From assembly GCA_002380675.1 (NCBI GenBank), contig DFWB01000128.1, positions 1 to 21,534 of the forward strand: 21,534 bases of DNA, given 5' to 3'. Under the pieces are notes generated by a model, which was given only the letters and a program-made list of their open reading frames with translations, was not told the origin of the DNA and made no database searches. The position numbers and the translations under genes were made by a program. Source of the DNA: Akkermansiaceae bacterium UBA4145. Its GTDB lineage: Bacteria > Verrucomicrobiota > Verrucomicrobiia > Verrucomicrobiales > Akkermansiaceae. Positions 1-7,019 of this stretch are shown here, one piece after another. Position 1 is the stretch's first letter. Each line of letters begins with the position of its first letter.

Positions 1-535
1 GGAGGGATATGACCTCAATAATGGCGAGCGAATTTGGTGGTTGGAGAATATAAAAAGAAACACCGTCGCGTCGCCGAGCAGTGATGGAAGTATTGTCGTG
101 ATTGGTTCATCTAGTCCGCGGCAGTGCCTCGCGGTGAAGCTTGGTGGAGAGGGGAATATTGCAAAAACTCATGTTGCTTGGCGCGCGGAATCAGCCACTT
201 CCAGCTTCAGTTCGCCGCTGCTCCACCGTGGTATCGTCTATTTCATAAACAGGGCGGGAACCCTGCAGGCGCAGTCCCTCTCTAATGGTAAACAGCTTTG
301 GGAGTACCGGCTTCCGGATGGCTGTTGGGCCTCTCCAGTCGCAGCAGGAGATCGGGTCTACTGTTTCTGCAAAAATGGCAAAACCGTGGTGTTGGGTGCG
401 GAAAGTGATAAGCCTCAGATTCTATCGCAAAATTCCATCCAAGTCGCCGAGGATGACAAGGTCTACGGGTTTGCAGTTGCGGGTAATCGATTCGTTCTTC
501 GCGTCGGGAAGGAACTGATTGCAGTGGGAACCTAG
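1..535 (+). CDS. PQQ-like beta-propeller repeat protein, 3' part only
   Basis: The reading frame is open from base 2, so the gene begins upstream of the window and only about 177 C-terminal residues are visible. The protein shows repeated PQQ/BamB-type beta-propeller blades. A motif of the form LNNGERIWW lies at the very start, and LSNGKQLWEYRLPDG near nt 280-320 is followed by WASPVAAGDRVYCF. The pattern is G-x-x-x-W closing one blade, then S-P-x-x-x-x-x-x-V-Y opening the next. Such propellers act outside the cytoplasm, either as scaffolds (BamB-like) or as non-enzymatic domains of secreted proteins; the true PQQ dehydrogenases are much longer. The ATG at 41 is internal and is not a credible start. 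The substrate or partner cannot be told from this fragment. The family call is fairly safe, the role is not. Confidence 0.8.
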   Translation, partial: EGYDLNNGERIWWLENIKRNTVASPSSDGSIVVIGSSSPRQCLAVKLGGEGNIAKTHVAWRAESATSSFSSPLLHRGIVYFINRAGTLQAQSLSNGKQLWEYRLPDGCWASPVAAGDRVYCFCKNGKTVVLGAESDKPQILSQNSIQVAEDDKVYGFAVAGNRFVLRVGKELIAVGT

Positions 536-684
536 GCGGATCAGTTCTGGTAAACTGCATGATGATGGTGGAAAGAGCAGGGTTGATGTTGAGTTGTCCA
601 CATCGGCCATAGGGCAAAGTGATCGTTAATCTTTAGTCATTTGGCGTTGAGCCAGATCCCAGGCGATTAAGGTAAAAACGGGAT

Positions 685-1404
685 ATGGATCAGCCGCTCC
701 GCCTTAGAAATTGCCACGAGGCTCTTATTAACCAGTTCTTACACTTTGATCCAATGCACCTTGTTGTTCGGAGTAGAGGCTTGTCCTTTGTGCGGGAAAC
801 AAATTTTGGTATTTTTGGAAGCGAGCGGGGAAGGAGCTGCCGGATGATCCGCGATACACGAAGTGGATTGGCTTTGTGTCCGGAGCGCGTAACGTCAGTT
901 TATCTTTTCTCACTTGGGTCTCGCCGCCCTCCTGTCTTTGAATTCGACTTTGTTGGTTACGGATTCGGCATTTCTATCCAACCGAGGGAAACTCCAAGGA
1001 ATCTTGAAATTCTTGAGCGCATCATCTCCGCGTTCGGCGATACTGTGGTGCCGGCAAGAGAGCTGGTTGCCAGAGGGGCAGGCTCATGGCTCGACGAGTG
1101 GGGGCATATTGAGCCCGGCGGAAGGCAGGGGTCTACAACTGCGAAGGTTTCTGGAGATGTGGACGAGGGTAAGATTGCGGCTCAAATCGTAACGTCTGGA
1201 TTCGAGGCCAAGATCGAGATAAAGCCGGCGTTTCAGGACCGCGATGGAAGCAAACGGAGAATCGCAGCCGCAGGAGGATGCGACGCTATCGTGATTAATA
1301 ACGATATTCTTTTGGCGGAAGATCGCAGGGACGATCAATGGGGTTCCAAAGAACTTTCACAGGCGGGAGAAAGGCCGCTGCGTCCCGGAGCGATCAACCG
1401 TTAG
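685..1404 (+). CDS. hypothetical protein, doubtful
   Basis: This is a 239-codon open frame with an ATG start and no recognisable domain. The middle part (roughly residues 85-120, with FEFDFVGYGFGISIQ followed by NLEILERIISAFGD) reads like a folded protein. The last 60 residues are rich in Arg, Gly and Asp and look less natural. There is no signal peptide or membrane segment and no good ribosome binding site. It ends in a tail-to-tail overlap of 11 nt with the fbpC gene on the other strand. No competing long frame exists on either strand between 536 and 1393, and a stop-free run of this length is unlikely by chance at this GC content. It could be a lineage-specific gene, a decayed gene, or chance. 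I cannot assign a function. Confidence 0.35.
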   Translation: MDQPLRLRNCHEALINQFLHFDPMHLVVRSRGLSFVRETNFGIFGSERGRSCRMIRDTRSGLALCPERVTSVYLFSLGSRRPPVFEFDFVGYGFGISIQPRETPRNLEILERIISAFGDTVVPARELVARGAGSWLDEWGHIEPGGRQGSTTAKVSGDVDEGKIAAQIVTSGFEAKIEIKPAFQDRDGSKRRIAAAGGCDAIVINNDILLAEDRRDDQWGSKELSQAGERPLRPGAINR

Positions 1405-2380
1405 GCGACTCCGCTCGCCAACGAACTCCCATCGTTTCTCCTTCTTTGAGAGATTCTCCTGATGGAGTGTCAACGCTGAGAGGTTCGTCGGAGGTTCCCA
1501 GATCCAAGGTCACTCGCTGAACGGATCCGAGGAATTCAACCCTGCGGATCGTTCCCCCGGCGAAACACTTGCTCATATCAGAATCGAGGACGAGTTGATC
1601 AGGACGCGCGAAAGATGGGCGAGAGCTGTCATCCCCACATGGAGGTAGCATATTGATTGTGCCAAATAGAGCAGCAACTTCCGGTGACGCAGGCGCATGC
1701 CAGATCTCCCTCGCTGGTGCGGACTGCAGAATGCGGCCTCCCTGCATCACGGCGATTCGGTCGGAAATCGAAAAGGCATCGTCGCTATGATGGGTAACAA
1801 ATATTGCGGTGGTGCCCTGAGCACGCAGCAAGTCCGCTGTGAGCGTGCGGAGTGTTTCCCGAAGCTCGACATCAAGATTGCTGAAGGGTTCATCTAACAG
1901 GAGGAGTCTGGGCTTCGGGGCGAGGGCCCGGGCGAGGGCAATGCGCTGAGTTTCCCCTCCGGAGAGCTCATGAGGAAGCCGTTTTCCAAAGCCGACAAGG
2001 CCAACCTGCTCAAGAAGTTCATCGATCCTTAAACTTCGCTCACGGCGGGACCAATGTCGGATTCCATAGGCGATATTACGAGTAACGTTCAGATGAGGAA
2101 ACAGATCGCACCCCTGAGGAACGAGGCCAATCTGGCGGCGCTCAGGGCGGATAAAGGTATTTGCTCCAGCTAACGTTTCCTGACCGAGCGTTATCGATCC
2201 GCTGGATGGGCGGTCCAGTCCCGCGACAAGGCGGAGGAGCGTTGATTTCCCGCTGCCACTCTTCCCTAGGAGAGAAAGCAGCTCTCCATCTTTGACCGCT
2301 AAGGTCGCGTCTTCCAAGGCGCGCTGCTTGCTGCCGGGATAGGAGAAGCTCAGGCTTTCTAGGTTAAGTTGTGCGCTCAC
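1394..2380 (-). CDS. fbpC: ferric iron ABC transporter, ATP-binding protein (FbpC-type)
   Basis: This is the cytoplasmic ATPase that drives Fe(III) import through the neighbouring permease. The 328-residue protein has Walker A GKSGSGKST (39-47), a Q-loop PQG near 88-90, the ABC signature LSGGE (139-143), Walker B LLLLDE (159-164), and the H-loop histidine in FVTHH (197). A C-terminal extension of about 85 residues resembles the TOBE-type regulatory domain of the FbpC/PotA/MalK class. The length is usual for FbpC. The start is GTG at 2380, giving MSAQLNLESLSFSYPG, which is where family members normally begin. It is the last gene of the fbpA-fbpB-fbpC order and is separated from fbpB by 179 nt. 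Spermidine or thiosulfate ATPases look similar, but the adjacent FbpA and fused FbpB favour iron. Confidence 0.9.
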   Translation of the reverse strand: MSAQLNLESLSFSYPGSKQRALEDATLAVKDGELLSLLGKSGSGKSTLLRLVAGLDRPSSGSITLGQETLAGANTFIRPERRQIGLVPQGCDLFPHLNVTRNIAYGIRHWSRRERSLRIDELLEQVGLVGFGKRLPHELSGGETQRIALARALAPKPRLLLLDEPFSNLDVELRETLRTLTADLLRAQGTTAIFVTHHSDDAFSISDRIAVMQGGRILQSAPAREIWHAPASPEVAALFGTINMLPPCGDDSSRPSFARPDQLVLDSDMSKCFAGGTIRRVEFLGSVQRVTLDLGTSDEPLSVDTPSGESLKEGETMGVRWRAESPNG

Positions 2381-2559
2381 GCGATACTCGCTGTAGATGG
2401 TGAACGGGAGATGGCAAGGCCCACTTGGATCTTTGATCTTCCCTAGGACAAGGAGGCGTCAGTTCCGGGTTCTTGGAACGATAGTCAGGACAGAGCCGAT
2501 CGTCTAGCTTTGAAAGTGAGCGCCGCACTTTGGTGAGGTGCTCGTCTGACTCACATGAC

Positions 2560-4248
2560 CTACGGCTGGCGTCGCCTCTGGTGGCGCCAGCCGAATATTT
2601 CCACGAGGGTGAGCCCCAGAAGGCAGGTGAGAATTAACACCAGAGAGGGCGCGGCGGTGGCCCAGATCTGCCCTTGGTCAGCGAGACCCCAGGTCCAGGT
2701 TCCAAGGGTTTCAAAATCGAAGGTCCGGAGCATCAGGCAGAGTGGGAGCTCCTTGCAGACGTCAACGAAGATGAGAATGGCTGCTCCTGCAAGCGCGGGC
2801 CGCATAAGAGGGAGATGAATCGAGATGAAGCTCTGGAGAGGGCTCCTGCCCAAGGTGCTCGATGCGCTATCATTGACGAGCGGGATAAGAGATTGGGACT
2901 GTCTTGCCATTTGAATTGCAATGGCGACGTAGCGCGCGGTCAGGCCAAAACCAAGCCAGAGCAGGGAGTCAGAGAGTAGTCGTGCTCCGAGCCAGCTATC
3001 CGGGGGAAACCATGCCCGCAGTGCCGCGGCTAATGCGAATACTCCGGCTGCCATCACAGCCCCCGGGGAGGCATAGCCTGCGATTCCCGAACCGTGGGCC
3101 ATTAACCGATCGCTCCGGCGCTTGGTGAATCGGGCGACCCCTGCGATGACAAGGCCGAGGATCAGGCAGGCTAGCGTGACTCCAACGCCGAGGAAGAGAC
3201 TGTTGCGCGCCGCTGCAAAAATTTCCGGGGCGGCATCTGGCCTCGTGGACGCTCTCCACCACTGGACAAGGATAAAAAGGGGAACAAGGAGGCCAAGGGT
3301 CACGGGAATCATGCAGACCAGCCAGCATATGATGGAGCCCACCAGACCGCACTTAGGCCGGGGCGGGATTCCTTCCTGACCTGACAAAAATCCGCGGCGT
3401 CCTCGCTGCCACTGCTCAAGTAAGACGAGAGTGAAAATTCCCAGAAGCATCCATCCAGCCAGTCTACGGGCGGTCTCGAGTTCACCAAGGCTGAACCATG
3501 TGCGAAAAATCGTCACCGTCATGGTGTTGATGCCTAGGTGATGTACGGCCCCGTAGTCGTTTATCACCTCCATTGCGACAAGGAAGAGCCCCGCGACAAG
3601 AGCAGGGCGCGCAAGAGGGAGGTTAATTTTACGGAAGGTTGCCCATCCGCCGGCACCCAGTGCCCGGCTGGCCTCCGCAAGGCGCCGCGAGGAACCCGAA
3701 AAGGCGGACCGGCAGGCAAGGAAAACGTAAGGATAGAGGACCGCCGAAAAGATGAGGATGAGCCACGCAAAACGGTGAATCAGTTCGACCTTGAGATAGG
3801 CATCAACGCCCATTTCCAGTCGAACCTGGACGAGAGTTGGAATGAAAGCTTCACGGGCCTCAGTCGACGCGAACGCGGCAACATAGGGAGGAACCGCGAG
3901 CGGCAGGACCAGAAGAACGGAGAGAAGTCCCCGGCCCCGAAACTGCAGGGTGGAGATACACCAAGCCGCAGGGACTCCAAGCAGGACAGAGAACAGGCAG
4001 ACGCCTGCAACCAGAATAGCAGTGTCGCGCATTGCGGGCCATAACAGGTTGGCTCGCACATGGTCCCACGACCCTGCGTCACTACCGTGACCCGGTACAA
4101 TCGCTTCCCAAAGGACGCATACAACCGGGGCAAAAAGAGTGAGGGCACAGAGCCAGGCGAGTGTTCGCCAACTCAGTAGACTACCACGGATTTGCCCATT
4201 CCGGGAGCGAACCAAGGCATCGGGGCCCGCTTTCGGGGGTTCTTGCAC
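2560..4248 (-). CDS. fbpB: ferric iron ABC transporter, fused permease (FbpB-type)
   Basis: This inner-membrane channel protein carries Fe(III) delivered by FbpA into the cytoplasm. The 562-residue protein is a tandem duplication of the binding-protein-dependent permease domain, with roughly 12 hydrophobic segments. The first half has an EAA-type coupling loop (about 191-215, ALGAGGWATF then a run ending in P-L-A-R-P). The second half has a degenerate copy (about 461-485, STLGRSPLQSF, ending P-L-M-R-P). The segment VDVCKELPLCLMLRTFDF (about 495-512) matches the V-D-x-x-K-E-L-P signature typical of this permease family. The start is GTG at 4248, only 12 nt after the fbpA stop, so the two are surely co-transcribed. 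The N-terminus before the first membrane helix (about residue 28) is short and polar. The iron assignment rests mainly on FbpA. Confidence 0.92.
   Translation of the reverse strand: MQEPPKAGPDALVRSRNGQIRGSLLSWRTLAWLCALTLFAPVVCVLWEAIVPGHGSDAGSWDHVRANLLWPAMRDTAILVAGVCLFSVLLGVPAAWCISTLQFRGRGLLSVLLVLPLAVPPYVAAFASTEAREAFIPTLVQVRLEMGVDAYLKVELIHRFAWLILIFSAVLYPYVFLACRSAFSGSSRRLAEASRALGAGGWATFRKINLPLARPALVAGLFLVAMEVINDYGAVHHLGINTMTVTIFRTWFSLGELETARRLAGWMLLGIFTLVLLEQWQRGRRGFLSGQEGIPPRPKCGLVGSIICWLVCMIPVTLGLLVPLFILVQWWRASTRPDAAPEIFAAARNSLFLGVGVTLACLILGLVIAGVARFTKRRSDRLMAHGSGIAGYASPGAVMAAGVFALAAALRAWFPPDSWLGARLLSDSLLWLGFGLTARYVAIAIQMARQSQSLIPLVNDSASSTLGRSPLQSFISIHLPLMRPALAGAAILIFVDVCKELPLCLMLRTFDFETLGTWTWGLADQGQIWATAAPSLVLILTCLLGLTLVEIFGWRHQRRRQP
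2564..2592 (-). other. GC-rich hairpin at the 3' end of fbpB
   Basis: The arms GGCTGGCG (2564-2571) and CGCCAGCC (2585-2592) are perfect reverse complements 13 nt apart, and overlap the last codons of fbpB. In minus-strand RNA this gives an 8-bp stem, with partial pairing inside that contains two mismatches. No T-run follows, so it is not a classical terminator. It could be an mRNA-stability or attenuation element between fbpB and fbpC, or only a consequence of the Arg-rich C-terminus. Confidence 0.3.
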
Positions 4249-4260
4249 CCGGTCTAGATC

Positions 4261-5277
4261 TCACTTCCAGCCTGCGAGGTCAAAGATCTTCACAGCTTCT
4301 TCCTGATGTCCTGCAAGTTCGTGGAGAGAGGTGAGGTCTGGCTTGAAAGTTCCCCATTTTGCCTGAAGGGGTTCGGGTTTGATCCCCTCGGCGACGGCGA
4401 ACTCAGAAGTCATTTTCTGGTAGCTGGCTTGGATCTTCTTAGATGTTAAAAATTCGAGTAAGGCAACGGCGTGGGGACGATTCTTCGCTCCCTTGACGAT
4501 TCCAGCTCCGCTGACATTCACATGAGCTCCACGACCTGACTGATTAGGGAAGATCACTCCAACAGCGGCCCGAGCAGCTCGATCTTTGGGATCGTCGGCG
4601 TTCTCCAACAGGCCGAGGTAGTAGGTGTTGACCACAGCTAATTCACCAAGACCCAGTGCAACGCTACGGACTTGATCGCGATCATTGCCTTGGGGCGGGC
4701 GTGCCATGTTGGCTGTGACCCCCTTGGCCCACGCGAGGGCAGCATCCCGGCCTTCGGCAGCAAGAATCGAAGCGAGGAGCGATTGGTTGTAGGCGTTGCT
4801 CGATGATCTGATCAGAACTCGCCCTTTCCACTGACTGTCGGCGAGATCCTCGTATGTTTTCGGAAGATTTTTTCCAGCCCGCTCCTTGGAGTAGACAATC
4901 ACCCTGGCGCGCATCGTGATCGGCACCCAAGTGCCGTTCTTCCCTTGAAGCCCTGCAGGAATCCTGTCCGCCACGGTTTTATTGTTGAGCTTGTCAAGCA
5001 GTCCAGCGGCATCGGCGCGGTCGAGTGCACCGGCATCCGTGGTGATAAAAAGGTCTGCCTGCGGTGCCGCTTTTTCTGACTCAAGCCGGGTGAGGAGCTC
5101 GTTGGCTCCAGCCTTGATGACTTTCACCTCGATGCCTGTGTCCTTAGTGAACTGCGCAAAGAATTCCTTATCTGCGGGGTAATGGCGCTGGGTGTAGAGA
5201 CGGACTTCCTTGGCTTGTGTGAGGGCGCAAAGTGAAAGCCAGAGAATGGCCGAGAGATGGAGGGTGGCGTATTTCAT
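4261..5277 (-). CDS. fbpA: ferric iron ABC transporter, substrate-binding protein (FbpA/FutA-type)
   Basis: This is a periplasmic iron-binding protein of 338 residues. It has a signal peptide (about 1-22: basic start, hydrophobic core, cleavage after TQA) and then the family opening EVRLYTQRHYPAD. The paired tyrosines Y219-Y220 in VVNTYYLGL correspond to the tyrosines that coordinate Fe(III) in FbpA/FutA proteins. The H-Y of RHY (32-33) and the arginines in MRARVIVYS (122-130) are also typical. The C-terminus has the usual VALLEFLTS region of the extracellular solute-binding fold. The start is ATG at 5277, and no strong Shine-Dalgarno site precedes it. It is the first gene of the fbp operon, with a leader of about 190 nt from a plausible promoter. 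No lipobox is seen, so it is a soluble periplasmic rather than lipoprotein form. Confidence 0.93.
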   Translation of the reverse strand: MKYATLHLSAILWLSLCALTQAKEVRLYTQRHYPADKEFFAQFTKDTGIEVKVIKAGANELLTRLESEKAAPQADLFITTDAGALDRADAAGLLDKLNNKTVADRIPAGLQGKNGTWVPITMRARVIVYSKERAGKNLPKTYEDLADSQWKGRVLIRSSSNAYNQSLLASILAAEGRDAALAWAKGVTANMARPPQGNDRDQVRSVALGLGELAVVNTYYLGLLENADDPKDRAARAAVGVIFPNQSGRGAHVNVSGAGIVKGAKNRPHAVALLEFLTSKKIQASYQKMTSEFAVAEGIKPEPLQAKWGTFKPDLTSLHELAGHQEEAVKIFDLAGWK

Positions 5278-5382
5278 ATTCGATGAGGTGGAAGGTTAGG
5301 ACTGTTTCCCAGCGACTCTTGGAATCGAAGCGGCGTCCGCGGATGTATGGCTTAATGGTGATCGGGTTTTTCCTCGCTCCTT

Positions 5383-5401
5383 GGAAAGGCTGGTCCTTTC
5401 C
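5383..5401 (-). other. hairpin in the putative fbpA leader
   Basis: GGAAAGG (5383-5389) and CCTTTCC (5395-5401) form a perfect 7-bp stem with a 5-nt loop, about 106 nt before the fbpA start. In a minus-strand transcript it would sit in the 5' leader. There is no following T-run, so it is not a terminator on that strand. The function is unknown. Confidence 0.3.
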
Positions 5402-5467
5402 GCCGTGGCAGGGCTTTTCCTTTTCGTGACGCTTTTTCTCACAGTGGAGGTTCGGATTCGGGAGTCG

Positions 5468-5497
5468 ATATTAGAATAATTCATGGTCAGGCACCAA
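5468..5497 (-). promoter_or_regulatory. sigma70-like promoter candidate for fbpABC
   Basis: On the minus strand, TTGGTG (5497-5492) and TAATAT (5473-5468) lie 18 nt apart, close to the -35 and -10 consensus. A short palindrome GAATAATTC (5474-5482) abuts the -10 element. Transcription from here would give a leader of roughly 185-190 nt before the fbpA ATG at 5277. This is from pattern only; no start site is known. Confidence 0.4.
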
Positions 5498-5503
5498 TGG
5501 TGA

Positions 5504-5527
5504 GAATGTCCCGGAAGAGTGACATTC
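5504..5527. promoter_or_regulatory. inverted repeat just upstream of the fbp promoter
   Basis: GAATGTC (5504-5510) and GACATTC (5521-5527) are perfect reverse complements with a 10-nt spacer, so the arm centres are about 17 nt apart. It lies 6 nt upstream of the proposed -35 element, a position usual for activator binding. It is unlike the 6615-6635 palindrome, so it may belong to another regulator. Confidence 0.35.
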
Positions 5528-5714
5528 GTGGTCCATTTGCGCTCGCGATCGGAAGGCGAAACTTAGCGATAGATTGTCCAATGCAAAGCCAATTGACGAT
5601 TGAAATCCAGAGAAATTGAGACACCCGCAGGGTGGTTAGAGGCAGATATCAGGCGTGCTGATAACAGGAGGAAGCGATTAGCCCAATAGGGATAAATGAG
5701 CTGCGAAGGGCCGG

Positions 5715-6605
5715 TTACCCGATCATTTGTTCGTCGGCGCGCACAAATTCAGAGGGGAGCAACCCCTTTTCTACTTCGAAAGCCTTTGAGAAATGGCTCA
5801 AGGAAGAATATCCCACAGCGAAGGCCGCCTCGGTCACGTTAGCTCCCTGGGTGAGCATCCGTGCTGCGGCATCAATCCGTATCGAGCGGAGGTGTTGCTG
5901 AAGAGTCTTACCGGTCTCCCTCTTTACACTCCTACTAAGATATGGCCCGGAGCAACCGCATTTCCCTGCGAGGACGTTAAGATCCAGTGTTTCCTCGTAG
6001 TTTTTCCGAAGGTAGGTGAGCGCACGGTCGGAAAACTGATTGCTTCTTCGGTTGTGTTGAACCTGGAAAGATTCGTTATCACTCGCAAAGAGGTGAATCG
6101 CGAAAAGTTCTCCAATCTTGGACTGATACCAAAGGTTTCTGGCGGCTTCAGGAACGGGCGGATTTCGGAACCATCCCATCAGTCTTTTTTCGTCGGACCA
6201 CATGGGCCGAACCACTCCGAAGCCGGCAGTGTTCTGCCTTTCAATGAACTTGTGAAACTGTGGGTGGAGGTGAATTAAATCGGAACCGAAGAGGGTGCTC
6301 AGGTGGTCTCTCGGAACGGTAATGAGAACAAAGTTGTGATGGCCGGCTCCAATCCGTGTTGCGATTGGGGGAAGCTCCATTCCCACCGTGAACAGGCTCA
6401 AAGATTGGGGGCGTAAATAGATTCGAGTATTGCCTTCGCCCATCAACAGAGCTTCGCCAGATTCGTTAAAGCAGAAGCAAATGCTGTTCGTTCGGAGGGA
6501 TGCAGCCCACGATTGAGAGGCTTTCAAATCACCATCGAAGAGCTCGACCTGACCGTCGGTCAAGCCAGCTATTTCGTGAAGAACGGATGGATTGAGAGCA
6601 CCCAC
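5715..6605 (-). CDS. AraC-family transcriptional regulator, possibly PchR-like
   Basis: This is a DNA-binding activator or repressor of 296 residues. The N-terminal two thirds is a cupin-like sensing region (for example ICFCFNESGEALL at about 42-54 and LRPQSLSLFTVGMELP at about 64-79). The C-terminal ~100 residues are the AraC/XylS double helix-turn-helix. The first helix-turn-helix lies at about 208-230 (LNVLAGKCGCSGPYLSRSVK). The second lies at about 255-278 and contains EAAFAVGYSSLSHFSKAF, the most diagnostic motif. The start is GTG at 6605, 9 nt from the edge of the palindrome at 6615-6635, so it may autoregulate. Its position between fbpABC and a Bfd-like gene suggests control of iron genes, as for PchR-type regulators that sense siderophores. 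That role is inference; the family call is firm. Confidence 0.88.
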   Translation of the reverse strand: MGALNPSVLHEIAGLTDGQVELFDGDLKASQSWAASLRTNSICFCFNESGEALLMGEGNTRIYLRPQSLSLFTVGMELPPIATRIGAGHHNFVLITVPRDHLSTLFGSDLIHLHPQFHKFIERQNTAGFGVVRPMWSDEKRLMGWFRNPPVPEAARNLWYQSKIGELFAIHLFASDNESFQVQHNRRSNQFSDRALTYLRKNYEETLDLNVLAGKCGCSGPYLSRSVKRETGKTLQQHLRSIRIDAAARMLTQGANVTEAAFAVGYSSLSHFSKAFEVEKGLLPSEFVRADEQMIG

Positions 6606-6614
6606 ACCTGTATT

Positions 6615-6635
6615 TATTGAGACTGGGTCTCAATA
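6615..6635. promoter_or_regulatory. operator-like palindrome between the AraC-type gene and the Bfd-like gene
   Basis: TATTGAGAC (6615-6623) and GTCTCAATA (6627-6635) are perfect reverse complements around a 3-nt centre. It sits in the divergent intergenic region, 9 nt from the regulator's GTG and 71 nt from the ATG of the [2Fe-2S] gene. The core TGAGA-N5-TCTCA has the spacing of some Fur box variants (TGAGAATCATTCTCA-like). AT-rich sequence flanks it. It may bind Fur or the AraC-type regulator; the sequence cannot decide. Confidence 0.55.
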
Positions 6636-6706
6636 GCAATAAAAGTATTGAATTATTTCTCTGCACCTCCGAGCTTGCCGTTGAATTTAGAAGAGTCGTT
6701 GCGCGG

Positions 6707-7003
6707 ATGAGCTGCCTGAAGGTCCAATCAACAAAGAAGGACAACACCCCTAGTGTGATCGGCGAATTTGTCGTATGCCATTGTCATGGAGTGACTGAGG
6801 GAGATGTTCGGCGGGCGATCTCCGAAACCGGTGCCTCCTCGGTGGAGGAAGTCAGCATGTGCACACGAGCAGGGACAGGGTGCAGGGCATGTCAGTGCAA
6901 GCTTAACAGGATTCTTAGTGGACTCCCGGCAGATTGTGGGCGTTTTGGGTTATGTCAGCACTGCGGATATGCGGCGGTTCTTTGTAACTGCAGCGCAGCC
7001 TAG
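6707..7003 (+). CDS. Bfd-like [2Fe-2S]-binding protein with a Cys-rich tail
   Basis: This is a small 98-residue protein. C24-H-C26 and C59-R-A-C62 have the C-x-C and C-x2-C spacing (32 residues apart) of bacterioferritin-associated ferredoxin and BFD-like domains. The surrounding sequence VCHCHGVTEGDVRRAI and GTGCRACQCKLNRIL fits this fold. Bfd reduces and releases iron stored in bacterioferritin; BFD-like domains also occur in nitrite and nitrate reductase proteins. An unusual C-terminal tail adds Cys at 77, 83, 86, 93 and 95, beyond the normal end of the ~65-residue domain. I chose ATG 6707. The upstream in-frame TTG at 6617 lies inside the palindrome and would add 30 unrelated residues. 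Divergence from an AraC-type gene beside fbpABC supports an iron role. Confidence 0.82.
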   Translation: MSCLKVQSTKKDNTPSVIGEFVVCHCHGVTEGDVRRAISETGASSVEEVSMCTRAGTGCRACQCKLNRILSGLPADCGRFGLCQHCGYAAVLCNCSAA

Positions 7004-7019
7004 GCTGGAATCGCCTGAT

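Larger units (their letters stand above)
5278..5714. other. intergenic region between fbpA and the AraC-type regulator
   Basis: This 437-bp stretch has no convincing gene. Short open frames here (about 60 codons) lack start signals and natural composition. It holds a promoter-like pair for fbpA on the minus strand (5468-5497), an inverted repeat just upstream of it (5504-5527), and a leader hairpin (5383-5401). It also has an isolated copy of the half-site ATTGAGAC (5615-5622) that also forms the arms of the 6615-6635 palindrome. A small CACCC/GGGTG hairpin (about 5623-5635) lies downstream of the regulator gene but lacks a T-run. I recognise no known riboswitch. Confidence 0.5.

Noticed and set aside
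3538..4148. Open frames of 120-170 codons on both strands inside fbpB
   Set aside because: They are shadows of the permease, rich in Arg, Pro and Gly with no motif.
5278..5462. A known riboswitch in the fbpA leader
   Set aside because: I looked for conserved cores such as cobalamin, TPP and molybdenum cofactor elements and saw none; only a simple hairpin is present.
5296..5484. Minus-strand 62-codon frame upstream of fbpA
   Set aside because: It overlaps the proposed promoter and leader, has skewed Ser/Arg/Lys composition and no start signal.
6617..6706. TTG-initiated 30-residue extension of the Bfd-like protein
   Set aside because: The TTG lies within the palindrome in the promoter region, and the added residues do not resemble the family.
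6804..7019. N-terminal extension of the alpha/beta-hydrolase overlapping the Bfd-like gene
   Set aside because: It would place the signal peptide about 115 residues from the start and overlaps a well-supported gene in another frame.
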